From positions 1 to 12,413 of the forward strand of contig CASGVX010000027.1 of the NCBI GenBank assembly GCA_949346185.1: DNA of 12,413 bases, written 5' to 3'. Positions 6,857 through 12,413 of this stretch are shown piece by piece (position 1 is the stretch's first letter; the number at the start of each line of letters is the position of its first letter). Both the position numbers and the translations under genes were made by a program. The notes beneath the pieces are model-generated. The model worked only from the letters and a program-made list of their open reading frames with translations, was not told the DNA's origin and ran no database searches. The DNA is from an uncultured Lachnospiraceae bacterium (GTDB lineage Bacteria > Bacillota > Clostridia > Lachnospirales > Lachnospiraceae).

Positions 6857-7738
6857 TTAACTGATAGCGGACGCTCCCGCTATAATCTCTGTCAATTCCT
6901 GCGTAATAGAAGCCTGTCTCGCTCTATTGTATTTCAGGGACAAGTCACTAATCATCTCCTCCGCATTGCTGGTAGCGGAATCCATCGCCTGCATCCTGGC
7001 GCCGTTCTCACTGGCATAGGACTCTACCAAGCCACCGTAGATCAAACTGTTGATATACTTTGGCACGATGGCATCCAACGCCTCCTCCGGCTCCGGCTCA
7101 TAATTCATCAGAGTAATCCTCTCAATGGGATCTTCTGACACGTCTTCCGTCTCCGAACTGATATCCTCTGCATCAATGGGCAGAAGCTTTGTCAAAGTAG
7201 GAATCTGCACCACCGTATTCTTAAAGATGGTATATGCCAGATAAATCTCACCTATCTCCCCTCGGACAAACTGGCTGAGAACCTCCTTGCCTATCTCCAT
7301 GGCATCACTGTACACAGGCTCGTTCATAGCCTCTGAGTAATCCTGCGCCACTTGGAATTTCTGGCGATCCATTCCGTCCCGCCCCTTGGTTCCCACCGCA
7401 TAAATCACCGTGTTTTCCTGATTGAAGTTATCATCCTTTGTGATTAATTTCATCACATTGGAATTATAGCCGCCAGCAAGACCTCTATTGGAGGTGATCA
7501 GAATGACAGCCTTTTTGTCCGACTGGCTCTTCTGAAGAAATGGATGTGACATCTGACCTGACTTGGCAATCATACCGGCAACCGTGTTGTACATGGTGTC
7601 AAAATAAGGTTTTGACACCTCTGCCCCCACCTTCGCCTTCTGCAGCTTTACAGAAGATACCAGCTTCATGGCTTTCGTAATCTGCCCGGTACTCTGGACA
7701 CTTTCCTTACGCCGTTTGATATCTCTCATTGAGGCCAT
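6857..7738 (-). CDS. atpG: F1Fo ATP synthase gamma subunit
   Basis: Gamma is the rotating central shaft. The 293-residue product starts with the conserved helix MASMRDIKRRKESVQSTGQ and ITKAMKLV, and ends with the matching C-terminal helix containing YNRARQASITQELTEI; together these form the coiled coil inside the alpha/beta hexamer. The middle is the usual Rossmann-like domain (ILITSNRGLAGGYN), with an acidic stretch at about residues 195-210. The frame could begin at a TTG at 7753, but the ATG at 7738 has AGAGG seven bases upstream and is the family start. It is preceded by an unusually long 242-nt gap after atpA. Confidence 0.97.
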   Translation of the reverse strand: MASMRDIKRRKESVQSTGQITKAMKLVSSVKLQKAKVGAEVSKPYFDTMYNTVAGMIAKSGQMSHPFLQKSQSDKKAVILITSNRGLAGGYNSNVMKLITKDDNFNQENTVIYAVGTKGRDGMDRQKFQVAQDYSEAMNEPVYSDAMEIGKEVLSQFVRGEIGEIYLAYTIFKNTVVQIPTLTKLLPIDAEDISSETEDVSEDPIERITLMNYEPEPEEALDAIVPKYINSLIYGGLVESYASENGARMQAMDSATSNAEEMISDLSLKYNRARQASITQELTEIIAGASAIS

Positions 7739-7980
7739 AGCTTTACCTCTCAATCTCTTATATTGACTTTTGCAAAAAGGATTTCCCCTCCCTGCAAAAA
7801 ATGAATGAATTGCATTTCTTTTTCATATTGTGAACGGTCTTTTCATTCACGCTTCCGACAATCAACGAAAAATGCTGCTGTTGCATTTTTCCTAAGCATA
7901 ACTTAGATTTTCTTTGGCACGGTCTTTTCGTGCGAATCATACATTCGCATTGCCTTAGGAAATCTTCATTCTTTACACAC
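7739..7980 (-). repeat. Structured 242-nt atpA/atpG intergenic region with palindromic element
   Basis: No gene is supported here; several inverted repeats are. A large imperfect palindrome pairs 7906-7919 with 7951-7964 (12 of 14 positions including one G-U). Inside it are GCACG/CGTGC (7917-7921, 7929-7933) and the partly overlapping GCGAAT/ATTCGC (7932-7937, 7943-7948). Next to it lie CTAAG/CTTAG (7892-7896, 7902-7906) and the perfect AAAAATGC/GCATTTTT (7868-7875, 7883-7890). A further hairpin (7830-7835, 7845-7850) has a loop repeating the 11 bp ACGGTCTTTTC found at 7919-7929. TTTTGCA/TGCAAAA (7768-7774, 7793-7799) is nearest atpG. The region resembles the other two expanded atp junctions. 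None of the hairpins is followed by a clean U-run on the minus strand, so read-through is expected. Confidence 0.75.
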
Positions 7981-7982
7981 TT
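7964..7982 (-). repeat. 19-bp exact repeat, copy 1 (atpA stop)
   Basis: CTTCATTCTTTACACACTT occurs here and again at 11147-11165 without mismatch. On the minus strand this copy begins inside the atpA TAA stop codon (7983-7981) and runs 17 nt into the intergenic region. It forms the edge of the palindromic element. Confidence 0.9.
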
Positions 7983-9489
7983 ATTTCATGAACTGCGCCT
8001 TGAACTCTTCAATCGCCTTCACTAATGCCTTCTCGGTGTCCTCCTTGATTTCTCCGTCCTTGCGGATTGCCTCAGGCACCTCAGGATACTTGGTATCCAT
8101 ATACTCAAAAAGACCTGATTCAAAGTCCAGAATATCCTCAATCTCAATATCCAGAAGATATTTCTTGGTAGCGGCATAGATAATCATAACCTGATTTTCC
8201 ACCGGCATGGGCTGATACTGATCCTGTTTCAGAATCTCGCGGATTCTCTCGCCCTGAGCAAGCTGCTCCTTTGTCTCAGGATCCAGATCAGAACTGAACT
8301 GAGAAAATGCTGCAAGCTCCCTGTACTGGGCAAGCTCGATACGAATGGGACCAGATATCTTCTTCATCGCCTTAATCTGCGCTGCACCTCCCACGCGGGA
8401 TACAGACAATCCAGCGTTTACCGCTGGACGGAAGCCAGAGTTGAACATCTCTGTCTCCAGATAAATCTGCCCATCGGTGATAGAAATCACATTGGTAGGA
8501 ATGTAAGCGGACACGTCGCCAGCCTGAGTCTCAATAATGGGCAATGCAGTCAGAGAGCCGCCTCCCAGCTTGTCAGAAAGCCTGGCTGCACGCTCCAAAA
8601 GTCTGGAATGCAGATAGAATACATCACCTGGAAACGCCTCGCGCCCCGGCGGACGCTTCAAAAGCAGGGACAGGGTACGGTAAGCGGCTGCATGCTTTGT
8701 CAGATCATCATAGATAATCAGCACGTCCTTGCCATCTTCCATCCACTCCTCGCCCATAGCGCATCCAGAATAGGGTGCGATATACTGCAAAGGCGCCAGC
8801 TCACTAGCGGTTGCGGCCACGATGGTGGTGTAATCCATAGCCCCATATTCTTCTAACTTCGTCACGATGGATGCCACCGTGGAAGCCTTCTGGCCAATAG
8901 CCACATAGATACAATTTACATTCTGACCCTTCTGATTGATAATGGTGTCGATCGCAATGGCAGTCTTGCCCGTCTGGCGGTCGCCGATAATCAGCTCACG
9001 CTGTCCCCTTCCGATGGGAATCATGGAGTCAATCGCCTTGATACCTGTCTGCAGAGGAGTGTCCACGGATTTTCTGGCGATAACGCCGGAAGCCACCCTC
9101 TCAATCTGGCGGAATTTATCCGTCTCAATGGGTCCTTTGCCGTCAATGGGCTGTCCCAGAGCATTGACTACCCGGCCCAGCATGGCATCTCCCACAGGAA
9201 CCTCCACCACTCGGCCAGTGGTCTTGACTAAGTCGCCCTCATTGATATTTTTATGATCTCCAAGAAGCACCACACCCACGTTGTCTTCCTCGAGATTCAA
9301 CGCCATGCCGTAAACTTCTCCGGGAAACTCAAGAAGCTCGCCCTGCATCGCCTTTTCCAAACCATGCACACGGGCAATACCATCAGCAACCTGGATTACA
9401 GTACCGGTATCGGACACTTCAAATTTGGTACTATATTTCTTAATCTGTTCTTTTATCACAGAACTGATCTCTTCAGGTTTCAAATTCAT
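7981..9489 (-). CDS. atpA: F1Fo ATP synthase alpha subunit
   Basis: Alpha carries the non-catalytic nucleotide sites of the F1 hexamer and supplies the arginine finger. The 502-residue product has the P-loop GDRQTGKT (169-176), LIIYDDL (257-263), RPPGREAFPGDVFYLHSRLL (279-298), ISITDGQIYLE (335-345) and NAGLSVSRVGGAAQ (358-371) with the arginine finger Arg365. An N-terminal helix (1-25) binds delta. The ATG at 9489 is preceded by AAGAAGGTG. It lies 20 nt behind atpH. Its stop codon overlaps the 19-bp repeat and opens a long structured gap before atpG. Confidence 0.98.
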   Translation of the reverse strand: MNLKPEEISSVIKEQIKKYSTKFEVSDTGTVIQVADGIARVHGLEKAMQGELLEFPGEVYGMALNLEEDNVGVVLLGDHKNINEGDLVKTTGRVVEVPVGDAMLGRVVNALGQPIDGKGPIETDKFRQIERVASGVIARKSVDTPLQTGIKAIDSMIPIGRGQRELIIGDRQTGKTAIAIDTIINQKGQNVNCIYVAIGQKASTVASIVTKLEEYGAMDYTTIVAATASELAPLQYIAPYSGCAMGEEWMEDGKDVLIIYDDLTKHAAAYRTLSLLLKRPPGREAFPGDVFYLHSRLLERAARLSDKLGGGSLTALPIIETQAGDVSAYIPTNVISITDGQIYLETEMFNSGFRPAVNAGLSVSRVGGAAQIKAMKKISGPIRIELAQYRELAAFSQFSSDLDPETKEQLAQGERIREILKQDQYQPMPVENQVMIIYAATKKYLLDIEIEDILDFESGLFEYMDTKYPEVPEAIRKDGEIKEDTEKALVKAIEEFKAQFMK

Positions 9490-9509
9490 GATACTCTTGC
9501 ACCTTCTTT

Positions 9510-10064
9510 CTATATATTTGTAATCTGAAGCTTTGACAAATCCTTTGCCATATTATTCAGCTTCGTGCGGATACTGCTGTCCACTACCCGGTCGCCAATG
9601 CGTATCATCATGCCCCCGATCAGGGAAGCATCCACCCGGTAATTCATATGGAAGGACTGATAGGATGTGGTCTCCAATAATTTTTTCTCTATGCCCGCCC
9701 TCTCCTCCTGGGAAAGTTCCTTGGCAGAAACCACATCAGCAGATCCAATTTTCTTATATTCCCTTACTTCTTCCAAAAAGTAAGCAAGAATGCTTTCTAT
9801 CTCCGAAAACCTACCTTTTTCTACAACGGTAGTAAATAATCCCATCAACTCGTCAGAAATCTTTCCATCAAATGCGTCCTTTATGATAGAATTTTTTTCT
9901 TCCACAGGGATTTTCGGATGATTCAGAAGCCTGACATACTCCTCGTTTTCCTGAAATATGTCCTGCACAGCCTCCACCTCTCCCATCATGGAATCAATGG
10001 CGCCATTCTCCACGGCTACCTCGAACAAGGCATCGCCGTATGTTTTTGATACTAACTTAGCCAT
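9510..10064 (-). CDS. atpH: F1Fo ATP synthase delta subunit
   Basis: Delta sits on top of F1 and joins it to the b-subunit peripheral stalk. The 184-residue length is typical. The N-terminal helical domain (about 1-105) starts AKLVSKTYGDALFEVAVENG and contains LLNHPKIPVEEK. The C-terminal part carries the conserved SLIGGMMIRIGDRVVDSSIR (148-167), the usual delta signature. Its ATG lies inside the last codons of atpF (13-nt overlap) with GGGTGAT just upstream, which suggests translational coupling, as expected for proteins needed in matched amounts. Confidence 0.97.
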   Translation of the reverse strand: MAKLVSKTYGDALFEVAVENGAIDSMMGEVEAVQDIFQENEEYVRLLNHPKIPVEEKNSIIKDAFDGKISDELMGLFTTVVEKGRFSEIESILAYFLEEVREYKKIGSADVVSAKELSQEERAGIEKKLLETTSYQSFHMNYRVDASLIGGMMIRIGDRVVDSSIRTKLNNMAKDLSKLQITNI

Positions 10065-10603
10065 GTGTCATCACCCATTTCTTCCAAAGTGTCTGCGATT
10101 AACTGTGACTGCTTACTTTCATCCAAAGAAGATGCAACGATCTTTCCAGCCATCAGAGTTGCCACGGAAATCACTTCCTGCTTCACCTGATCCTTGACCT
10201 TATTCTTCTCTAACTCCGCCTCCCTATTGGCACGATCAATCACGCGAGCCGCCTCTTCCTTGGCCTCGCCAATGATCTCGGATTCCTTTTTCAGTGCCTT
10301 TTTGCGGGTCTCTGTGAGAATCTCCTCGGATTCCTTCTGAACATTCTTTAACTTATCATCATACTCCGCCTTGAATTTCAAAGCATCATCTTTTTCTTTG
10401 GCGGCTGTCTCCATCTGCTCCCTAATGCCATCCTGCCTCTTCTGCAAGAATATTCTTGCAGGAATAAAGAGAAGGAATGACAGGAAAAATGCGAGAAACA
10501 GCATTGCTAGAATCGTAATGCAGGAATCCAGCAGCAGTTGTGGATCCAGGCCGAAGATACGGTCGCCCAATCCACCCGCCAAAAAAACATTCATTACATT
10601 CAC
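10052..10603 (-). CDS. atpF: F1Fo ATP synthase b subunit
   Basis: Subunit b forms the peripheral stalk. The 183-residue protein has one membrane segment at about 25-48, then a long charged coiled-coil (about 53-150) rich in Lys, Glu and Ala with no helix breakers, and a C-terminal region that binds delta. I chose the GTG at 10603 because AAAGGAGG lies 7 nt upstream; the alternative ATG at 10594 would give a 16-nt spacer. It is the only b-type gene in the window, so the stalk is probably a homodimer. It is separated from atpE by 136 nt of structured sequence but overlaps atpH. Confidence 0.96.
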   Translation of the reverse strand: MNVMNVFLAGGLGDRIFGLDPQLLLDSCITILAMLFLAFFLSFLLFIPARIFLQKRQDGIREQMETAAKEKDDALKFKAEYDDKLKNVQKESEEILTETRKKALKKESEIIGEAKEEAARVIDRANREAELEKNKVKDQVKQEVISVATLMAGKIVASSLDESKQSQLIADTLEEMGDDTWLS

Positions 10604-10739
10604 TTATTGCCCTCCTTTCTGCAACTAATGCACCAAAGTCTGCGCTGTTCGCAGCACAAGCTTTGAGAGTTGATCGGTTTCACTTCGCAAACAAACTTTA
10701 GTTTGTTGTTTTTTTCATGCGCTAGCGAAACTTCAACCC
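10604..10739 (-). repeat. Structured 136-nt atpE/atpF intergenic region with palindromic element
   Basis: No gene is visible. A split palindrome pairs GTTGA (10669-10673) with TCAAC (10733-10737) and GTTTC (10677-10681) with GAAAC (10727-10731). It encloses the perfect stem AACAAAC/GTTTGTT (10690-10696, 10701-10707, 4-nt loop). Beside it, 10634-10647 pairs with 10652-10665 (14 positions, one mismatch, G-U pairs) around a 4-nt loop that is TTCG on the plus strand. The atpF ribosome binding site lies beyond. The architecture (outer palindrome beginning right after the stop codon, adjacent second hairpin) matches the atpB/atpE and atpA/atpG junctions. Confidence 0.75.
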
Positions 10740-10997
10740 TTATCCTCTCAGAGGGTTAGCGAATAACAGAATAAGCGCAACCACCAGACCATAGAGACCT
10801 GTTGTCTCGGCTACCGCCTGGCCCAAAAGCATGGTAGACATTACGTCACCCTTTGCCCCCGGATTGCGCCCCACTGCAGAAGCACCATAACCTGCCGCAA
10901 TACCCTGACCTACACCAGGACCGATACCTGCGATAACTGCCAATCCTGCTCCGATTGCGGAACCCATTGCGATTAAACCCTGATTATCAATATTCAT
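10740..10997 (-). CDS. atpE: F1Fo ATP synthase c subunit, Na+-binding type
   Basis: Subunit c forms the membrane rotor ring. The 85-residue protein is a two-helix hairpin: helix 1 (about 8-38) has GAGLAVIAGIGPGVGQG, the polar loop is RNPGAKGD (44-51), and helix 2 (about 52-80) carries the ion-binding Glu64 in GQAVAETTGLYG. Aligned with Ilyobacter tartaricus c (numbers one higher there), the Na+ ligands and hydrogen-bonding partners are all present: Gln31, Val62, Glu64, Thr65 (Ser in Ilyobacter), Thr66 and Tyr69. A Na+-coupled enzyme is therefore likely (established family knowledge plus inference). The frame is open to 11090, but the ATG at 10997 has AAAGGAGG with an 8-nt spacer, the best ribosome binding site in the operon. 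This fits the high copy number needed. Structured gaps flank both sides. Confidence 0.97.
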   Translation of the reverse strand: MNIDNQGLIAMGSAIGAGLAVIAGIGPGVGQGIAAGYGASAVGRNPGAKGDVMSTMLLGQAVAETTGLYGLVVALILLFANPLRG

Positions 10998-11155
10998 TTT
11001 TAAATCCTCCTTTAAAATCTTGAAAGTATTATTCTTTCGATCATGCCAGTCTTGCTGGCAAATACATAGAGAAGAATGCAGATTTTGCATTCTTCTAAGA
11101 ATGACTTAGTTTCACTTGGGCGGTGTTCTTTACCGCCTTAGTGGAACTTCATTCT
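10998..11155 (-). repeat. Structured 158-nt atpB/atpE intergenic region with palindromic element
   Basis: Four consecutive hairpins fill this gap. Element 11097-11156 is a long palindrome: AAGAATGA/TCATTCTT (11097-11104, 11149-11156), GTTTCACT/AGTGGAAC (11109-11116, 11140-11147, seven of eight Watson-Crick plus one T-G) and GGCGGT/ACCGCC (11119-11124, 11132-11137). Directly adjoining is a perfect 11-bp hairpin (11070-11080, 11086-11096, 5-nt loop). Then come the perfect 6-bp TGCCAG/CTGGCA (11044-11049, 11055-11060) and GAAAG/CTTTC (11022-11026, 11034-11038). The strong atpE ribosome binding site follows. The outer arm includes the last base of the atpB stop codon. No U-run makes it an obvious terminator. 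Confidence 0.8.
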
Positions 11156-11165
11156 TTACACACTT
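11147..11165 (-). repeat. 19-bp exact repeat, copy 2 (atpB 3' end)
   Basis: This copy is identical to 7964-7982. On the minus strand it encodes the last two residues and the TAA stop of atpB (11158-11156) and then forms the outer arm of the palindromic element, so here the repeat itself supplies the stop codon and C-terminus. Confidence 0.9.
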
Positions 11166-11941
11166 GCCATCTCATCCCCGATTGCATCGGACACGAAGCA
11201 CATAGTCAGCATACAGAATACGTATGTCTGAATCGCCCCTGCAAACACATCCAAATATGCATGAAGGGCTGCCGGCCAAATCAATGTAAGTACCTTCGGC
11301 AATAATCCGTACAGCAGTCCCATCATAACCGTACCGGACAAGATGTTGCCAAACAGACGCAGCGACATGGAAATCGGAGTAGAAAACTCACTGATCAGGT
11401 TCATCGGGAAGAATAAAAAGATTGGTTCAAACAACCCTTTGATCTTGCCGAATTTCTGATATTTGAATCCATTAAACTGAATCAATACCCATGTGATCAA
11501 AGCCAGCGGAAAAGTTACGCCGAAATCCGCTGTCGGCGGCCTTAGGCCGAGCAATCCCGACAGGTTGCACACCAGGATAAAGATGAACAGAGAGCCCACG
11601 TAATTGCGGAACTTCACTGCCTTTTTCTCACCCATGGAACTAGATACCATACTGTCCAGCATTTCTACAATCAGTTCCACGACATTCAGGAATGGACCTG
11701 GCACTTCGTCGGGCCTCGCCTTTTTAATCGCACGGTTTGCGCAGATTGCAAAGACCATAATGGACAGTATGACGATAATCAGCGAAATATGCGTCGTCGT
11801 CAAATACACATCTGAACCTAGAAACTTAAATGGAAGCTTCCAGTATCCGTGGATAAAAAAGTCTACCTGCTCTTTTTCACTGGCAGCATGAATGAGGTTC
11901 CCTGCGGAACCCATCGACATACCTACGATGCCACCTCCCAC
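11156..11941 (-). CDS. atpB: F1Fo ATP synthase a subunit
   Basis: Subunit a is the membrane stator with the ion half-channels. The frame shows several hydrophobic segments. The essential arginine is Arg195 in the conserved SLRLFGNILSG (counting from the GTG start), an upstream SEFSTPISM segment is present, and the last helix carries HAYLDVFAGAIQTYVF with Gln238. The start is uncertain. The frame opens with a TTG at 11974 lacking a ribosome binding site. The GTG at 11941 follows AAGGAAGGTGAG at good spacing and gives 261 residues. ATGs at 11920 or 11914 are possible. The last residues and stop codon lie inside the 19-bp repeat. It is the first complete gene of the operon in the window, 220 nt behind atpI. 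Confidence 0.93.
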   Translation of the reverse strand: MGGGIVGMSMGSAGNLIHAASEKEQVDFFIHGYWKLPFKFLGSDVYLTTTHISLIIVILSIMVFAICANRAIKKARPDEVPGPFLNVVELIVEMLDSMVSSSMGEKKAVKFRNYVGSLFIFILVCNLSGLLGLRPPTADFGVTFPLALITWVLIQFNGFKYQKFGKIKGLFEPIFLFFPMNLISEFSTPISMSLRLFGNILSGTVMMGLLYGLLPKVLTLIWPAALHAYLDVFAGAIQTYVFCMLTMCFVSDAIGDEMASV

Positions 11942-12161
11942 ATTCTCACCTTCCTTTACTAGATATTTCTGCAAATCGTACAGCGTATAACAGTTGTACT
12001 AGCAGATCTATTGAAACGGCATTCCTTTTGCAGATATTATCCACCACCATTCCCACATCATGCGACAGACTCTCAGCCTATGCCGCAGCATGAACTGCCT
12101 TTGGCACAGGCCGTCGCCATCACAACTTCCTGTGAATAGTATCCTCTAATGCCATATCAAA
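11942..12161 (-). other. 220-nt atpI/atpB intergenic region, no gene seen
   Basis: I find no credible gene or clear promoter. GCCTATGCC (12076-12084) pairs with GGCACAGGC (12103-12111) over nine positions with one mismatch on this strand (a G-U pair on the minus-strand transcript), enclosing an inner GCAG/CTGC. A second inverted repeat, GTACA/TGTAC (11978-11982, 11995-11999), lies near the open-frame start of atpB. The region may hold leader signals for atpB. Confidence 0.45.
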
Positions 12162-12413
12162 CTATGCTTTCCTTTTCCTCCTCTTTTCATACTGCGGGTG
12201 CAGTACAGGATACATCAGGGCGGATATTTTCACGCCAAATATTCCCAGCACTACGCCTACAGGATCAAAATAAATCGGAAACATAAACGAAACCGCCAAA
12301 ACAGCCCCCATAATAAACACTCTCTGAAAGGAGGCAATCTGAATATGGGACTGGGCATGTTTCGCATCCATATCCAATGCAATGTCCAGATGCCTGTACA
12401 TATGAAAAATCAA
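12162..12413 (-). CDS. atpI: ATP synthase subunit I (AtpI), 5' end cut by the window
   Basis: The visible 83 residues run to the window edge, so the N-terminal part is missing. They contain a polar linker (about 8-27), a hydrophobic segment at about 32-50 (VFIMGAVLAVSFMFPIYF), a second at about 52-71 (VGVVLGIFGVKISALMYPVL) and a basic tail ending KRRKRKA. This fits the second half of the four-helix AtpI/subunit I family. AtpI is usually the first gene of atp operons and helps assemble the c-ring or supply Mg2+ (established for some species). The call rests on position ahead of atpB, hydrophobic pattern and charge rather than a catalytic motif. Confidence 0.7.
   Translation of the reverse strand: MIFHMYRHLDIALDMDAKHAQSHIQIASFQRVFIMGAVLAVSFMFPIYFDPVGVVLGIFGVKISALMYPVLHPQYEKRRKRKA

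Noticed and set aside
6296..7138. 280-codon open frame on the plus strand opposite atpD and atpG
   Set aside because: It is antisense to two certain genes, its translation has no family features, and it is explained as a codon-bias shadow.
7758..7940. 60-codon open frame on the minus strand in the atpA/atpG gap
   Set aside because: It has no ribosome binding site, starts inside a hairpin arm and has no recognisable protein character. The inverted repeats explain the sequence better.
1..12413. CRISPR array, tRNA/rRNA genes, insertion sequence or prophage genes
   Set aside because: I saw no regularly spaced direct repeats, no tRNA-like cloverleaf or rRNA segments, and no transposase, integrase or phage protein. 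The repeats seen are palindromic and confined to the atp junctions.

Overview
The window looks like chromosomal DNA of a low-to-moderate GC Clostridia bacterium, most likely Lachnospiraceae. The evidence is gene order, protein style, strong AGGAGG-type ribosome binding sites, a VanY-like peptidase with a long Lys/Pro/Thr tail, and a c subunit of the clostridial/Na+ type. This placement is inference; there is no rRNA or other marker.

Left part (1-2904, minus strand): three genes run leftward. They are a membrane-anchored D-Ala-D-Ala carboxypeptidase-type M15 peptidase (1546-2721), a lysophospholipid/1-acylglycerol-phosphate acyltransferase (717-1460) and a small single-pass membrane protein of unknown function (96-641). 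An intrinsic terminator follows at 52-84. A good sigma-A promoter with an extended -10 and a perfect 10-bp palindrome in its spacer reads into the peptidase, and the three genes plausibly form one cell-envelope transcription unit.

Middle (2965-4885, plus strand): ispE (isoprenoid precursor synthesis) has its own promoter. It is followed by a 223-residue protein I cannot name. Its upstream region has a near-consensus sigma-28 (flagellar) promoter, then a structured leader with nested stems and a strong Shine-Dalgarno. The promoter suggests a motility-regulon gene. It ends in a bidirectional terminator shared with the facing atp operon.

Right part (4933-12413, minus strand): an F1Fo ATP synthase operon in canonical order: atpI (5' end cut by the window), atpB, atpE, atpF, atpH, atpA, atpG, atpD, atpC, then a hairpin terminator. 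The c subunit carries the full set of residues that coordinate Na+ in Ilyobacter tartaricus (Q31, V62, E64, T65, T66, Y69), so the enzyme is probably Na+-coupled.

The most unusual feature is that three junctions of this otherwise compact operon (atpB/atpE, atpE/atpF, atpA/atpG) are expanded to 136-242 nt. Each is packed with strong hairpins of related design. Each begins at or just after the upstream stop codon with a similar TGAAG-type sequence, includes a large imperfect palindrome, and has a second perfect or near-perfect hairpin next to it. Two of the junctions share an exact 19-bp sequence that overlaps the stop codons. This looks like a family of palindromic intergenic repeats that has spread into the operon. 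Two members bracket atpE, the gene whose product is needed in the largest copy number.
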